From NCBI GenBank assembly GCA_029975915.1, contig JARKOC010000469.1:124001-188000 (forward strand): a stretch of DNA of 64,000 nucleotides, in the 5' to 3' direction. Position numbers and translations under genes: made by a program. Shown here piece by piece: positions 17,163 to 26,133 of this stretch. How positions within the stretch are numbered: position 1 is the stretch's first letter; the number at the start of each line of letters is the position of its first letter. Source of the DNA: Bryobacteraceae bacterium (GTDB lineage Bacteria > Acidobacteriota > Terriglobia > Bryobacterales > Bryobacteraceae). The notes below the pieces were generated by a model that had not been told where the DNA came from, made no database searches, and worked only from the letters and a program-made list of their open reading frames with translations.

Positions 17163-18544
17163 ACGACCCACGCACGCTGCTCTCGCACCCGGAACTTCGC
17201 TCACACGCTTCGTTCCCCCTCTTCAAGGCAATGGGAGAAAAACCCAAAAGCCGTCTGGAGAAGCTGCTCTCCGTCTTCGCCGACGTCCGTGCGGGCGAGG
17301 GTGTGGGCGCGTTGTTGATGGCTGTCAACGCCTTTATACTGCTGTCGGCATACTACCTGCTGAAACCCGCCCGGGAGGCATTGATTCTCACCGAAGGCGG
17401 CGCGGAGGTGAAGGCATATTCGGCGGCGGGCCAGGCCGTGCTTCTGCTGTTCGTCATTCCTTTCTATGGATGGATCGGCGCCAAGGTCAATCGTTTCGCG
17501 CTTGTCGCCGGATCATTGGTCTTTTTCGCGCTCAACCTCGCTGTGTTCTATGTTCTGGGACAGGCCGGCGCGCGCGAAGGGGTTGTGTTCTATATCTGGC
17601 TGGGGATCTTCAACGTCTTTGTGATATCGCAGTTCTGGGCCTTCGCCAACGATATATACACCGAAGGACAGGGCCGCAGGCTCTTCCCGTTCATCGGAGT
17701 CGGCAGTTCGATCGGCGGCCTGTGGGGGGCCTTGTCGGCATCCCAGATGATCAGGAGCCTGGCCCTTTCTCCGTACGACCTCATGGCCATCGCGGGCGCG
17801 ATGCTCGGCGTATCCCTGCTGATCGTCTGGCGGGTCAATGGCAGGGAGAAGCGTTCGGGCATCGCGGAGGCCGCGGCGCTCGCGGAGCAGAAACTCGGGA
17901 AGGAGGGCGGATTCGAACTCATCCGCCGCGACCGTTACCTGATCCTCATTGCCGCTATGATCGTCCTGCTGAACTTCGTCAACACGGGCGGCGAGTATAT
18001 CCTCGGAAAGTTGATTACCTCGGAATCCATCGCCAGATTCGGCGCCACGGAGGCCTCCATGGCGGCCCGGAAGCAGTTCATTGGCGGTGTCTGGGGAGAT
18101 TTCTATACGTGGGTGAACCTGCTGGGCCTCGTGCTCCAGGCCGGTTTCGTCAGCCGTCTGATGCGGTTCGCCGGCGTCAGGGGTTCGCTGTTCGTCATGC
18201 CCTGCATTTCACTGGTCAGCTACGCCATGGTGGCCGGCGCGCCGATTCTGGGAATCGTGAGATTCGGAAAAATCCTTGAGAACAGCACAGACTACTCGCT
18301 ACAGAACACGGTCAAGCAAGCCCTGTGGCTGCCGACCTCACGGGAAGCGAAGTACAAAGCCAAGGCGGCCGTCGATACGTTCTTTATGCGCGCCGGAGAT
18401 GTCGCCTCGGCAGGCGCGGTCGCCGCGGGCACAGCCATTGGCGCCAGCGTCCGGATGTTTGCGCTGTTCAATGTGATGTTGGCGGCCGCGTGGCTCTGGG
18501 TCGCCTGGCAGATCAAGGTTGAGCATCGCCGCCGGACGCTCTAG
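17156..18544 (+). CDS. ATP/ADP-translocase-family (Npt/AAA family) membrane transporter
   Basis: A polytopic membrane protein of 462 residues (437 if ATG 17231 is used) with about a dozen hydrophobic segments. LLSAYYLLKPAREALIL, GGAEVKAYSAAGQ, FWAFANDIYTEGQGRRLFPF and GVGSSIGGLWG are typical of the bacterial ATP:ADP antiporter/Npt nucleotide-transporter family. Intracellular bacteria use such proteins to exchange ADP for host ATP; roles in free-living bacteria are largely undefined. ATG 17156 overlaps the 3' end of the kinase-like gene, so translation is probably coupled. The 3' end overlaps the convergent, related gene by 32 nt. An attractive role is supplying nucleotide to the exported kinase-like protein. 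Confidence 0.75.
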   Translation: MVNDPRTLLSHPELRSHASFPLFKAMGEKPKSRLEKLLSVFADVRAGEGVGALLMAVNAFILLSAYYLLKPAREALILTEGGAEVKAYSAAGQAVLLLFVIPFYGWIGAKVNRFALVAGSLVFFALNLAVFYVLGQAGAREGVVFYIWLGIFNVFVISQFWAFANDIYTEGQGRRLFPFIGVGSSIGGLWGALSASQMIRSLALSPYDLMAIAGAMLGVSLLIVWRVNGREKRSGIAEAAALAEQKLGKEGGFELIRRDRYLILIAAMIVLLNFVNTGGEYILGKLITSESIARFGATEASMAARKQFIGGVWGDFYTWVNLLGLVLQAGFVSRLMRFAGVRGSLFVMPCISLVSYAMVAGAPILGIVRFGKILENSTDYSLQNTVKQALWLPTSREAKYKAKAAVDTFFMRAGDVASAGAVAAGTAIGASVRMFALFNVMLAAAWLWVAWQIKVEHRRRTL

Positions 18545-20681
18545 TGCTCCGGCCCACGCCGGATTGGAGGAGGTCATTCATGATCGACTGGGGTTCCCGG
18601 CGAGGCTTGTCTTTTTCGGCGCGAGCGTAAACGCGGAAGGCGTCACGCGCATCTCCTTCAAGGACGCTGTCAAAGTACTCAACCGCCAAACCGCGCAGAT
18701 GTCTTTCCCCTGAGTGAAAGGCCCTGAACGCCACGGTCAGTGGTTCCCTGGGCAAGATAGTTGCAAGAAGGCTGACGATCAATTCCGTACTCTTGTCCGC
18801 GTCTCCGCCAACCTCAGTATCCAGATAGGCCAGGGCGTGTTCCTCGTCGGGCTGATCGATGAGCTGCCGTGGATCCATGACAGCCTGGCTTTTGCGAATT
18901 TCTTCCGCCACAATCTGGTGAATCATCTCGCGGCGAGCGGCAAGGGATGGATTCTTCGAATGCATATAGTCCAAGGCCCTGGCGCATTGGTAACGCACTT
19001 CGAAACGGCTGTCCTTCAAGCCCTCAATTAGTGCGTCGAATGCCCTCTGGCTGTTGCCTCGCGCGAGGATTCTTGGCACGCGCCTGCGAATCGCGAATGA
19101 CTCATTGGGATCGAGCAGGCGATCCGACAGAAGTCCGACCACGCGGCCGCCTAGCCTTTCTAAAGCTTTCCGCGCGTCTTCGGCCACGGGATCCCAGGCC
19201 AACAGCCTGACCAGTTGCGCGTGCTCGATCTCGTCGAAGGGAGCCTGGCGACGGAGTGACGCTGTCACGGTCTCGACCCGGCCCGACCTTAGCGCCGCCA
19301 GGTTAGCCAAAACCGGGTCGTGAACCGCGGTCTCAGGTTGCGCCTTCGCCTGTCCCACAGGGGTGGCCTTGACAGCCCTCGACAGGGTGCGCGTCCTGAG
19401 AACAGCCGACATGGTTGTCGAATCGTGAATGTCGGCCATGTCCACGTCGATCGCGTGATCGAGCAGCCGCTGTTCAAGCGCGCCGGTGTATTTCTGGTCC
19501 AGGCGGCTGGCAACCCATACCGCCGCGAGCGACGCAGCGATCGTCAAACCGAGCAGCTCCGTCGTCAGGAAACCCGCCGAAACGAGCAGTAGAATTTGAA
19601 TCACCCCGGCGCCAAGCGCGTCGCCCGCCCGGTCCGCAGCCACGTCGATCAGCGTTTTGGCGGCCCGTTTCTCGGCCGGCGCGACCGGCGTATAGAGCAG
19701 TTCATAGCCCGACCGGAACAGAGAACCCCGCAGCGCGTTTTCGGTGCCTCTGGCAACCGCGAACACTGGAAACGCGGGGAACAGTAACCCGCCGGCGGCC
19801 ATGACCGAGTTTGCCGCGGGCAGACTCCCTACCGTCCGCGACAAGCCGAGACGCTCCAGAGACGGCCGGGTCAAGAAGGTCTGCATAAACAGCGTTACAA
19901 CCTGAATCGAGGTATAGAAAACGGCAAAAAACCTCAACAGCGGCGCTCCCTTGCCGAATGCCGCCGCCGCGCCGGACTTGAACAGGTAGTCTACAAACGT
20001 AGCGGAGAAAGTGCCCAGGAGAACAAGGAGGGCAAGGTCGCGCAAGAATGGAGCACGCTTCAGCACCTCGCCTGGCGTGAGTTTTGCGTCAAAGGCGCCA
20101 CCTTCCTGTTTCTTGGCGGCGGCGCCGGACATCCGAGCCGAACCGATCAATGCCCCCGCGCAAAGTAGGTGGAATCCGGCCAAGACAAGCAGGATGTCCG
20201 CTCCAGGCATCAACACCGCCGTTCTCTCGGCCGCCAGCCCGCCCAAAATGCCTCCTGCCGTGCCGCCTCCGGCGATGCGTCCGAAGTAGCGCTTGGCGCT
20301 CGAAGGATCATACACCTCGTTGGCAATCGACCAGAACCCTGACAGCAGAATCGCCCCGAACCCTACGATATGCAGGTACACCACCACCGCCGTGAAGCCC
20401 GCCGCCCGGCCCAACAGCGCGTATTCGGCGAGATGCATCACCGCGCTGAGAATAAATCCGCTGGGAACCACCCGGCGCGGGCCGTGGAGGCTCATGAGCC
20501 TGGCCCAGGCGAAGGTCAGCAACAACGCAACGGCCGCCGCCGCCATGACCATTTTCGGCAGGTCGCTCACCGGAAATGTACTCAGGTAGATCGAATCGCG
20601 CGCTGCCTTGCCTGCCACCTGATGCGCCATCATCAGGCCCGCGGCCAGCATCGAGACCCCGACGAGGCGCTCAATCTTCAA
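18513..20681 (-). CDS. ATP/ADP-translocase-like membrane protein fused to HEAT-like repeats
   Basis: A 722-residue two-part protein. Residues 1 to about 410 are polytopic and resemble the Npt/ATP:ADP antiporter group: KAARDSIYLSTF, GFWSIANEVYDPSSAKRYFG and GGGTAGGILGG parallel segments of the convergent neighbour. The rest is soluble and helical, with HEAT-like repeats, for example RRRVPRILARGNSQRAFDAL and DSRFEVRYQCARALDYM. The start is TTG 20681, preceded by GAGGAGG at a good distance. It lies 45 nt after a membrane Ser/Thr kinase gene on the same strand. The repeats may recruit a partner or regulator. Transport activity is unproven. Confidence 0.7.
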   Translation of the reverse strand: MKIERLVGVSMLAAGLMMAHQVAGKAARDSIYLSTFPVSDLPKMVMAAAAVALLLTFAWARLMSLHGPRRVVPSGFILSAVMHLAEYALLGRAAGFTAVVVYLHIVGFGAILLSGFWSIANEVYDPSSAKRYFGRIAGGGTAGGILGGLAAERTAVLMPGADILLVLAGFHLLCAGALIGSARMSGAAAKKQEGGAFDAKLTPGEVLKRAPFLRDLALLVLLGTFSATFVDYLFKSGAAAAFGKGAPLLRFFAVFYTSIQVVTLFMQTFLTRPSLERLGLSRTVGSLPAANSVMAAGGLLFPAFPVFAVARGTENALRGSLFRSGYELLYTPVAPAEKRAAKTLIDVAADRAGDALGAGVIQILLLVSAGFLTTELLGLTIAASLAAVWVASRLDQKYTGALEQRLLDHAIDVDMADIHDSTTMSAVLRTRTLSRAVKATPVGQAKAQPETAVHDPVLANLAALRSGRVETVTASLRRQAPFDEIEHAQLVRLLAWDPVAEDARKALERLGGRVVGLLSDRLLDPNESFAIRRRVPRILARGNSQRAFDALIEGLKDSRFEVRYQCARALDYMHSKNPSLAARREMIHQIVAEEIRKSQAVMDPRQLIDQPDEEHALAYLDTEVGGDADKSTELIVSLLATILPREPLTVAFRAFHSGERHLRGLAVEYFDSVLEGDARDAFRVYARAEKDKPRREPQSIMNDLLQSGVGRSTRASGGDAQP

Positions 20682-20726
20682 TGGACGTTCGCCTCCTCAG
20701 ACCGCCCCGCATTACGGCACGCCTCA

Positions 20727-22400
20727 TCACCGTACGTCAATGGATTCGCCCACCGTCTCCATCGGTAGCGCCGGAACGCCCGCCAGGTTCTCCGGCAGGT
20801 GTTCAAGCCACCACTCATGCGACATCTCGTGCGTCCAAGGCTCCACATCGGTGCACGCTTCCAGCATCCTGCTCAACGCCGAGGCAGATACCGGACGGTC
20901 ATCCGGCTTCTTGGCCAGGCATTTCAGGACAATCTCATCGAGGCACGCAGGCACAGGCAGTTCCGTGCGCATACTCGGCGGGACTGGCTCTTTCTGCACA
21001 TGCGCCAGAGCCATCGCGGTGGAATTGGTCTCCTCGAATACAAGCCTTCCGGTCAGCAGGTAATACGCCACGCATCCCAGCGAATACAGATCCAACCGCC
21101 CGTCCACCTTCTCCTCGCCCATGGCCGCCTCTGGCGCCATGTAGGCCGGCGTGCCGGCAGATGAACCGTCCTGGGTGAGCATGGTCGACTGGCCGCTATC
21201 GGTGTACTTCACCAGGCCGAAATCCAGGACCTTGGTGAAATCCGTCTCCAGTCCCACACGGCAGGAGAAGATATTGTTGGGTTTGATGTCCCTGTGAACC
21301 AGGCCTTTCCTGTGCGCCTCTTCCAATGACAGGCAAACCTCTTTCATGAAATGGATCACACGCCCTGCTGGCTGAGGTCCGAAGCGCTCAACCATCGTCT
21401 GAAGACTGATCCCGTTGAGCAACTCCATGACATAGTAAAAAGCGCCCTGCCTCGTCGTGCCGAAGTCAAAGATATAGACCGTGTGCGGGCATTCCAGCCG
21501 TGCCGTCGCCTTTGCCTCGCGCTCAAAGCGCTTGCGGAGGACTTCCGCCTGACGTGCTGATCCCCGGCCGTCGCTGCGGATGATCTTGATCGCCGCGTCA
21601 CGCGCCAGCAGGCGGTGCCTCGCGCGCCATACTTCACCCATGCCGCCTTCGCCGAGCAGATAGGCCAGCTTGTAGCTGCCGAGTTCCTCGGCCTTCTGCG
21701 CCTGCATCTCAATGCGGAAGATCCGTTTGGTCAGGAAGTACGCCCAGCACGCCGTCATGAACGGCGTGAACATCCAAAGGACCAGACGGTTCCATGGCGC
21801 CACATCGTAGCCGTGTTGCCAGACGTTGAAGAAATAGGCCGCCGGCCAAGTGAGCGCGGATATCGAGGCCACAGCCAGCGTGGTTAATGGCGTGTGCCTC
21901 ACCAGCATCAGCACGAACGCGATCCACACAGCTACCATCGAGCCGCCGCGCACAATCTCGTCCGGGCGGATTGGGAGAAAGGTCTCGGCATACGAAATGC
22001 ACCAGGCGACCAGTACTTCAAATGCCAGTCCGAGATGGAGAACACGTGATGCAGGCTGTAGTTTGAGCCGTTGTACCGCAACCAGCGCCGCCGCGAACAG
22101 AAGCACGGCGACCAGGTTTAGCGAAAAGATCGTATCGTCCTGCCGGTCCCGGAGTTCGGGCTGAAGGAACTGATGCAGCGTGAAAGTGACTGCGGCGGTC
22201 AGCGCGCACGCCATCGATACCCAGCAGAGGCGCGCCGCGGCACGCTCCGCCATTACCGGGCTCAAGTGAAATCCTGAGCCTCCTTCGTCACGCGAAGACG
22301 TGCTTGATGCTCGGACTAGCTCCTGCGGTTCCATCTTCCCCGTACCTTGAGTGTAATCGAAGGCCGGGTCGATGTTGCCTGTCCGGAACCCTCTTTTCAT
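20727..22400 (-). CDS. Ser/Thr protein kinase with N-terminal six-helix membrane module
   Basis: A 557-residue protein. Residues about 55-225 form six hydrophobic segments. A Hanks-type kinase domain follows (about 243-510) with GEGGMGEV, ATP-binding Lys272, HRDIKPNN (Asp371), LDFG (393-395), AGTPAYMAPE and DLYSLGCV. Most bacterial PknB-type kinases have the opposite order, kinase first and then one membrane segment, so here a multi-pass input module precedes the kinase. The start may be ATG 22334, removing 22 residues. It lies 26 nt after the ATP-grasp gene and 45 nt before the translocase-HEAT gene, suggesting a three-gene unit. Confidence 0.9.
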   Translation of the reverse strand: MKRGFRTGNIDPAFDYTQGTGKMEPQELVRASSTSSRDEGGSGFHLSPVMAERAAARLCWVSMACALTAAVTFTLHQFLQPELRDRQDDTIFSLNLVAVLLFAAALVAVQRLKLQPASRVLHLGLAFEVLVAWCISYAETFLPIRPDEIVRGGSMVAVWIAFVLMLVRHTPLTTLAVASISALTWPAAYFFNVWQHGYDVAPWNRLVLWMFTPFMTACWAYFLTKRIFRIEMQAQKAEELGSYKLAYLLGEGGMGEVWRARHRLLARDAAIKIIRSDGRGSARQAEVLRKRFEREAKATARLECPHTVYIFDFGTTRQGAFYYVMELLNGISLQTMVERFGPQPAGRVIHFMKEVCLSLEEAHRKGLVHRDIKPNNIFSCRVGLETDFTKVLDFGLVKYTDSGQSTMLTQDGSSAGTPAYMAPEAAMGEEKVDGRLDLYSLGCVAYYLLTGRLVFEETNSTAMALAHVQKEPVPPSMRTELPVPACLDEIVLKCLAKKPDDRPVSASALSRMLEACTDVEPWTHEMSHEWWLEHLPENLAGVPALPMETVGESIDVR

Positions 22401-22426
22401 CCAGACGCAGCAAATCCAGGATCAGT

Positions 22427-23788
22427 TCACTTTGTTTCAAGAATGAACGACGGAGCGTAACCGGACAAAGTGGAGAATCCACCGGCGGCGCCAACCCGGG
22501 CCGTCACACCATGGGCTTTTCCCATGAACGAATGCGCCGACAAGCTGACGAGGAAATCACGATAGACCAGTTCGCCATACTGGTCGACGGGGAAGCTCAC
22601 GGTTTCGCGCTCTTGCCGCTCCTGAACCACGTAGCCGTGGCTCAGTGCGGTCCTCAAAGCCCGCGCCCAATCTCGCTCCGGCGTTGACGCTCCGTCATAG
22701 GCCGGAGCCTCGGCATCCAGCGATCCGTCGTTCGGCCTCAACACCAGCCGTTCGCGGTTCTTGACGATGAACTCGGGCAGGTCCACGACCTCGCCGCCGA
22801 ACTGCGTTTTGCTTTGGGTCACCAGCCTGGTCCAGGGCACCGCCGCCTTGATCGCATGGCGTTCGGCGGCGGGGAACTTCGCCGTCACTTGCTCGTCGGT
22901 CAGCAGCGCCAGCAAGGCTCTCTTTCGGGTCAACTCAGCCCGGAAGCTGTTCACAACGCACACCGCCTTGTCTCTGTAGGCCCGCACCAGCGGATGCCGC
23001 AGATCGAAATGCATCAGGAACTCGTGAGCGCGGACATTTCGCCAGACCACGTCAATCGCGCCGCCGGGTGCAGCCAGGACCCCGTCCCGGTAGTCCAGGT
23101 CTTCGGGATTCACGATCTCAACCGGCAATCCTGCCTGCCTGAGCAGTTCGGCCAACAACGACGATTCGTTGCACTCTACAGTGTTGAACGGCAACTTCAA
23201 ATGGAGAATCGCGATCCTGGGTTGGCGTTTGCCCCCGAACTCCTTCCAAGCCTTAAGCAACGCCTGGACCATAGGCTTGGTCCCGCCGGTCTTGGTGAAC
23301 TTGTACTTATACTTCTTTTTCAGGGCTTTCATCATCCCTGAATTCAGATGGAGATCAGCCAGCGCCTCCCCATACAAGACCCCTGAAGGAAGGTCCCCCA
23401 CCCCACCCCAGATCTGGACAGCGTCGTTTTTCAACCAGGCGTCCAGAAGCGCAGTCACCGGCGGCGTTGCGTAGCCTGGATCCACCGTCGCGAGCATCTT
23501 CTCAGCGGGCAAGAGGTCCATCCGCGCCATCAGCGCCGGCTGCGTCAACGCCATATCCCTCACGCGGGCAATCGCCGTAGCCAGCGTCTCCGACGCCTTC
23601 TGCAAATTGCTATACTGGCGGCGGCTGAGAAAATGAGGACGCAGCACCGGCGATACCGGCCTGGAATTGACTACGAGCCCACGAGCCATCGTCTGCTCGC
23701 GCAGCTCCGCCATCCACTCCGAGGTCTCGCTCGGGACTGCTTCTAAAATGCGGTGGTAGCGGTGAACCGCTTCCCCTAACTGCGTCAT
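22427..23788 (-). CDS. ATP-grasp-type ligase (circularly permuted-like), function unknown
   Basis: A protein of 453 residues from ATG 23788; the open frame continues to 23884, but the extra N-terminus is not protein-like. VVNSFRAELTRKRALLALL, PWTRLV, FIVKNRERLVLRPNDGS and GYVVQERQE resemble the nucleotide-binding half of circularly permuted ATP-grasp or glutathionylspermidine-synthase-like enzymes. These ligate a carboxylate to an amine or thiol through an acyl-phosphate. The substrate cannot be inferred. It is the first gene of a minus-strand unit with a Ser/Thr kinase and a translocase-like protein. A perfect 7-bp inverted repeat lies 12 nt upstream of its ATG. Confidence 0.6.
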   Translation of the reverse strand: MTQLGEAVHRYHRILEAVPSETSEWMAELREQTMARGLVVNSRPVSPVLRPHFLSRRQYSNLQKASETLATAIARVRDMALTQPALMARMDLLPAEKMLATVDPGYATPPVTALLDAWLKNDAVQIWGGVGDLPSGVLYGEALADLHLNSGMMKALKKKYKYKFTKTGGTKPMVQALLKAWKEFGGKRQPRIAILHLKLPFNTVECNESSLLAELLRQAGLPVEIVNPEDLDYRDGVLAAPGGAIDVVWRNVRAHEFLMHFDLRHPLVRAYRDKAVCVVNSFRAELTRKRALLALLTDEQVTAKFPAAERHAIKAAVPWTRLVTQSKTQFGGEVVDLPEFIVKNRERLVLRPNDGSLDAEAPAYDGASTPERDWARALRTALSHGYVVQERQERETVSFPVDQYGELVYRDFLVSLSAHSFMGKAHGVTARVGAAGGFSTLSGYAPSFILETK

Positions 23789-23800
23789 AGGGTTAGCTTT

Positions 23801-23820
23801 GATACTGCCATTCCAGTATC
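23801..23820. promoter_or_regulatory. Perfect inverted repeat GATACTG-N6-CAGTATC
   Basis: Seven-base arms around a 6-base spacer, 12 nt before the ATP-grasp start and about 90 nt before the divergent S46 peptidase start. The position fits an operator or a leader hairpin for the minus-strand unit. No T-tract follows, so it is not an obvious terminator. Confidence 0.45.
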
Positions 23821-23870
23821 GCACACACCTCCTGAAACATGCACTCCCACCGCTCCAAAAATCAGCGCAT

Positions 23871-23889
23871 CTTATTGTATGCAAATAAG
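23871..23889. promoter_or_regulatory. AT-rich inverted repeat CTTATT-N7-AATAAG
   Basis: Six-base arms with a 7-base spacer, ending 18 nt before the S46 peptidase ATG in a short AT-rich patch unlike its surroundings. It may be an operator or promoter element of the peptidase gene. Confidence 0.3.
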
Positions 23890-23907
23890 TTAAAAGAGAA
23901 CTTAATC

Positions 23908-25977
23908 ATGAAACGCTTCGTCTGTGCCGCCTCCATCCTCACCCTTACCCTGATAATGGTTCCGCCCTCTCATGCCGACGAGGGCATGTGGCTGTTTTCC
24001 GCCTTCCCCAAGAGCCAAATCCAGAAACGGTATGGTATCCAAGTCTCCGACGAACTCCTCAAACAAATGCAGTTGAGTGCTGTCCGCTTCAACTCTGGCG
24101 GTACCGGTTCATTCGTCTCGCCTGATGGCCTGCTGTTCACCAATCACCACGTCGGCGCCGATTGCATCCAGAAAGTGAGTTCTTCTGGCAAGGACTATAT
24201 GAAAGACGGCTTCCTGGCCCGCACCCAGGCCGAGGAGCGGGCCTGCCCGGACCTTGAAGTCAATGTTCTCACCGGGATCGAGGACGTCACCGCAAAAGTG
24301 AAGGCTGCCGAGGCCGGTTCCACCGATCCGGTCGAAGCCAACCGGCTCCGCAAAGCCGGCATGTCCTCCATCGAAAAGGCCTGCGCCGACGCCACCGGGT
24401 TCCGGTGCGACATCGTGACGCTCTTCTCCGGGGCCCAATACCATCTCTATAAGTACAAGAAATACACCGACATCCGCCTTGTCTTCGCCCCCGAGTTCGA
24501 CATCGCCTTCTTCGGCGGCGACCCTGAGAACTTCACCTACCCCCGTTACAACCTCGACATCACCTTTTTCCGCGCCTATGAGAATGGCCAGCCGGTCAAG
24601 CCGGCCAACTATTTTAAATGGTCCCGCACGGGCGTCAAGCAGGGCGAACTCGTTTTTGTCCCCGGTAACCCTGGATCCACTGGCCGTCTTCAGACGGTCA
24701 CCGAGCTCGAGTTCCAGCGCGACGTCAGTTTCCCCGTCACGCTACGCCGTTTGGAGTCAATCATCACGGCCCTCCAGACCTATATGAAGGAAGGCGACGA
24801 GCAATTCCGCGTCGGCAACGAAAACCTGTTCGGCCAGCAGAATAGCTACAAGGCCATCAGCGGCTTCAACCGCGGTCTCAACGACCCCAAGCTAATGGCC
24901 AAGAAACGCGCTGCGGAGGCCGACCTGCGCAAACGCATCGCCGCAGATGACGCCCAGCGCGAGAAGTTCGGCAAGCTCTGGGATGAACTCGCCACGGCGT
25001 ATGGCGGGTATCGCAGCTACTACACCCGCTACACGCTTCTCGAGGGCGGCGCCACCCGCGGCACGGCGCTCCTCGCCCTGGCCCGCGGCATCGTCCGTTA
25101 CGCCGCTGAAACCCGCAAACCCAACGCCGACCGCCTACGTGAATACGTCGAGACCGCCCTTCCGGCCCGCGAACAGGCCATGTACTCCCCTGCCCCTATC
25201 ACCCCGAGCATGGAAATCGCCGTCCTTACCGAATACTTCACCTTCCTGTCGAAAGAACTCGGCGCCTCCGATCCTGTCGTCGCCCGCATCCTCGATGGCA
25301 AATCCCCTCGCCAGGCGGCCGAACACTACGTCAATACCTCCAAGATCATCGACGTGGCCGAACGCAAGCGCCTGGCATCGGACCCGGCCGCTGTCGAGTC
25401 TTCCACCGACGGGATGATCCGCCTCGCGCTGATCCTCGACGCTCCGGCCCGTGAACTCCGCAAACGTTACGAAGATCAGGTGGAAAGCGTTGTCACGCGC
25501 GCCGCGGCCCAGATCGCCCAGGCCCGATACGACCTCTCTGGCGGCACGGAATACCCGGATGCCACCTTCACCCTCCGCGTCGCCTTCGGCCCGGTCAAAG
25601 GCTACAAGAACGACAAGGGACAAAACGTCCCCTGGGCAACCACTTTCTCAGGACTCTGGCCCAAAGGGACTGGCAAGGACCCGTACGTGATCCCGCCGAC
25701 CTGGCTCAAGGCCAAAGCGAAGCTGAACCCCAACACCCCGTTCAACTTCGTCTCCACCGCCGATACCCATGGCGGCAACTCCGGCAGCGCTACCATCAAC
25801 GCCAAGGGAGAGGTGGTCGGCATCCTGTTCGACGGCAATATCGAAGGCCTGCCGAACCGGTTTGTCTACACAGATGACCAGGCCAGAAGCGTCCATGTGG
25901 CCTCGCAGAGTGTCGCCGAAGCGTTAAAGTTCGTATACGAAGCGAATAACTTATTGAAAGAACTAAACTTGAACTGA
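23908..25977 (+). CDS. S46 family dipeptidyl-peptidase (DPP7-like)
   Basis: Exported serine peptidase that removes dipeptides from oligopeptide N-termini. ATG 23908 gives 689 residues with a signal peptide (1 to about 23, SHA-DEG). It begins DEGMWLF, as usual for S46. Catalytic residues are His in LFTNHHVGAD (about 81), Asp in FDIAFFGGD and Ser in GGNSGSATINAKGE. After the serine comes LFDGNIEG: glycine at this point is typical of DPP7 (hydrophobic P1), whereas DPP11 has arginine, so hydrophobic P1 preference is inferred. An in-frame extension to 23839 exists but lacks a signal-like start. Four hairpins follow the stop. Confidence 0.93.
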   Translation: MKRFVCAASILTLTLIMVPPSHADEGMWLFSAFPKSQIQKRYGIQVSDELLKQMQLSAVRFNSGGTGSFVSPDGLLFTNHHVGADCIQKVSSSGKDYMKDGFLARTQAEERACPDLEVNVLTGIEDVTAKVKAAEAGSTDPVEANRLRKAGMSSIEKACADATGFRCDIVTLFSGAQYHLYKYKKYTDIRLVFAPEFDIAFFGGDPENFTYPRYNLDITFFRAYENGQPVKPANYFKWSRTGVKQGELVFVPGNPGSTGRLQTVTELEFQRDVSFPVTLRRLESIITALQTYMKEGDEQFRVGNENLFGQQNSYKAISGFNRGLNDPKLMAKKRAAEADLRKRIAADDAQREKFGKLWDELATAYGGYRSYYTRYTLLEGGATRGTALLALARGIVRYAAETRKPNADRLREYVETALPAREQAMYSPAPITPSMEIAVLTEYFTFLSKELGASDPVVARILDGKSPRQAAEHYVNTSKIIDVAERKRLASDPAAVESSTDGMIRLALILDAPARELRKRYEDQVESVVTRAAAQIAQARYDLSGGTEYPDATFTLRVAFGPVKGYKNDKGQNVPWATTFSGLWPKGTGKDPYVIPPTWLKAKAKLNPNTPFNFVSTADTHGGNSGSATINAKGEVVGILFDGNIEGLPNRFVYTDDQARSVHVASQSVAEALKFVYEANNLLKELNLN

Positions 25978-26027
25978 TTCCGCGCCCTGTAACCGATCGG
26001 TCATTTTCTGTATCTAAATAGGTAGAC

Positions 26028-26057
26028 GGCGAGGAAACACTCCTCCGATTCCTCGCC
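26028..26057. repeat. Hairpin 1 of four downstream of the S46 gene
   Basis: Perfect 9-bp stem GGCGAGGAA/TTCCTCGCC with a 12-base loop. It begins 51 nt after the peptidase stop. Confidence 0.6.
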
Positions 26058-26060
26058 CTC

Positions 26061-26085
26061 CAGGCGTGGGCACTGTTCACGCCTG
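26061..26085. repeat. Hairpin 2 of four downstream of the S46 gene
   Basis: Perfect 8-bp stem CAGGCGTG/CACGCCTG with a 9-base loop, 3 nt after hairpin 1. Confidence 0.6.
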
Positions 26086-26090
26086 ACAGC

Positions 26091-26118
26091 TCCCCTCCCA
26101 CCTCCTCCAGGGAGGGGA
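26091..26118. repeat. Hairpin 3 of four downstream of the S46 gene
   Basis: Perfect 9-bp stem TCCCCTCCC/GGGAGGGGA with a 10-base loop, 5 nt after hairpin 2. Confidence 0.6.
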
Positions 26119-26133
26119 GATCAAATCCAAGTG

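Noticed and set aside
17156..20681. ATP/ADP translocase genes as evidence of an intracellular lifestyle
   Set aside because: The window encodes many nutrient-scavenging and biosynthetic genes, and translocase-family homologues are also found in free-living bacteria.
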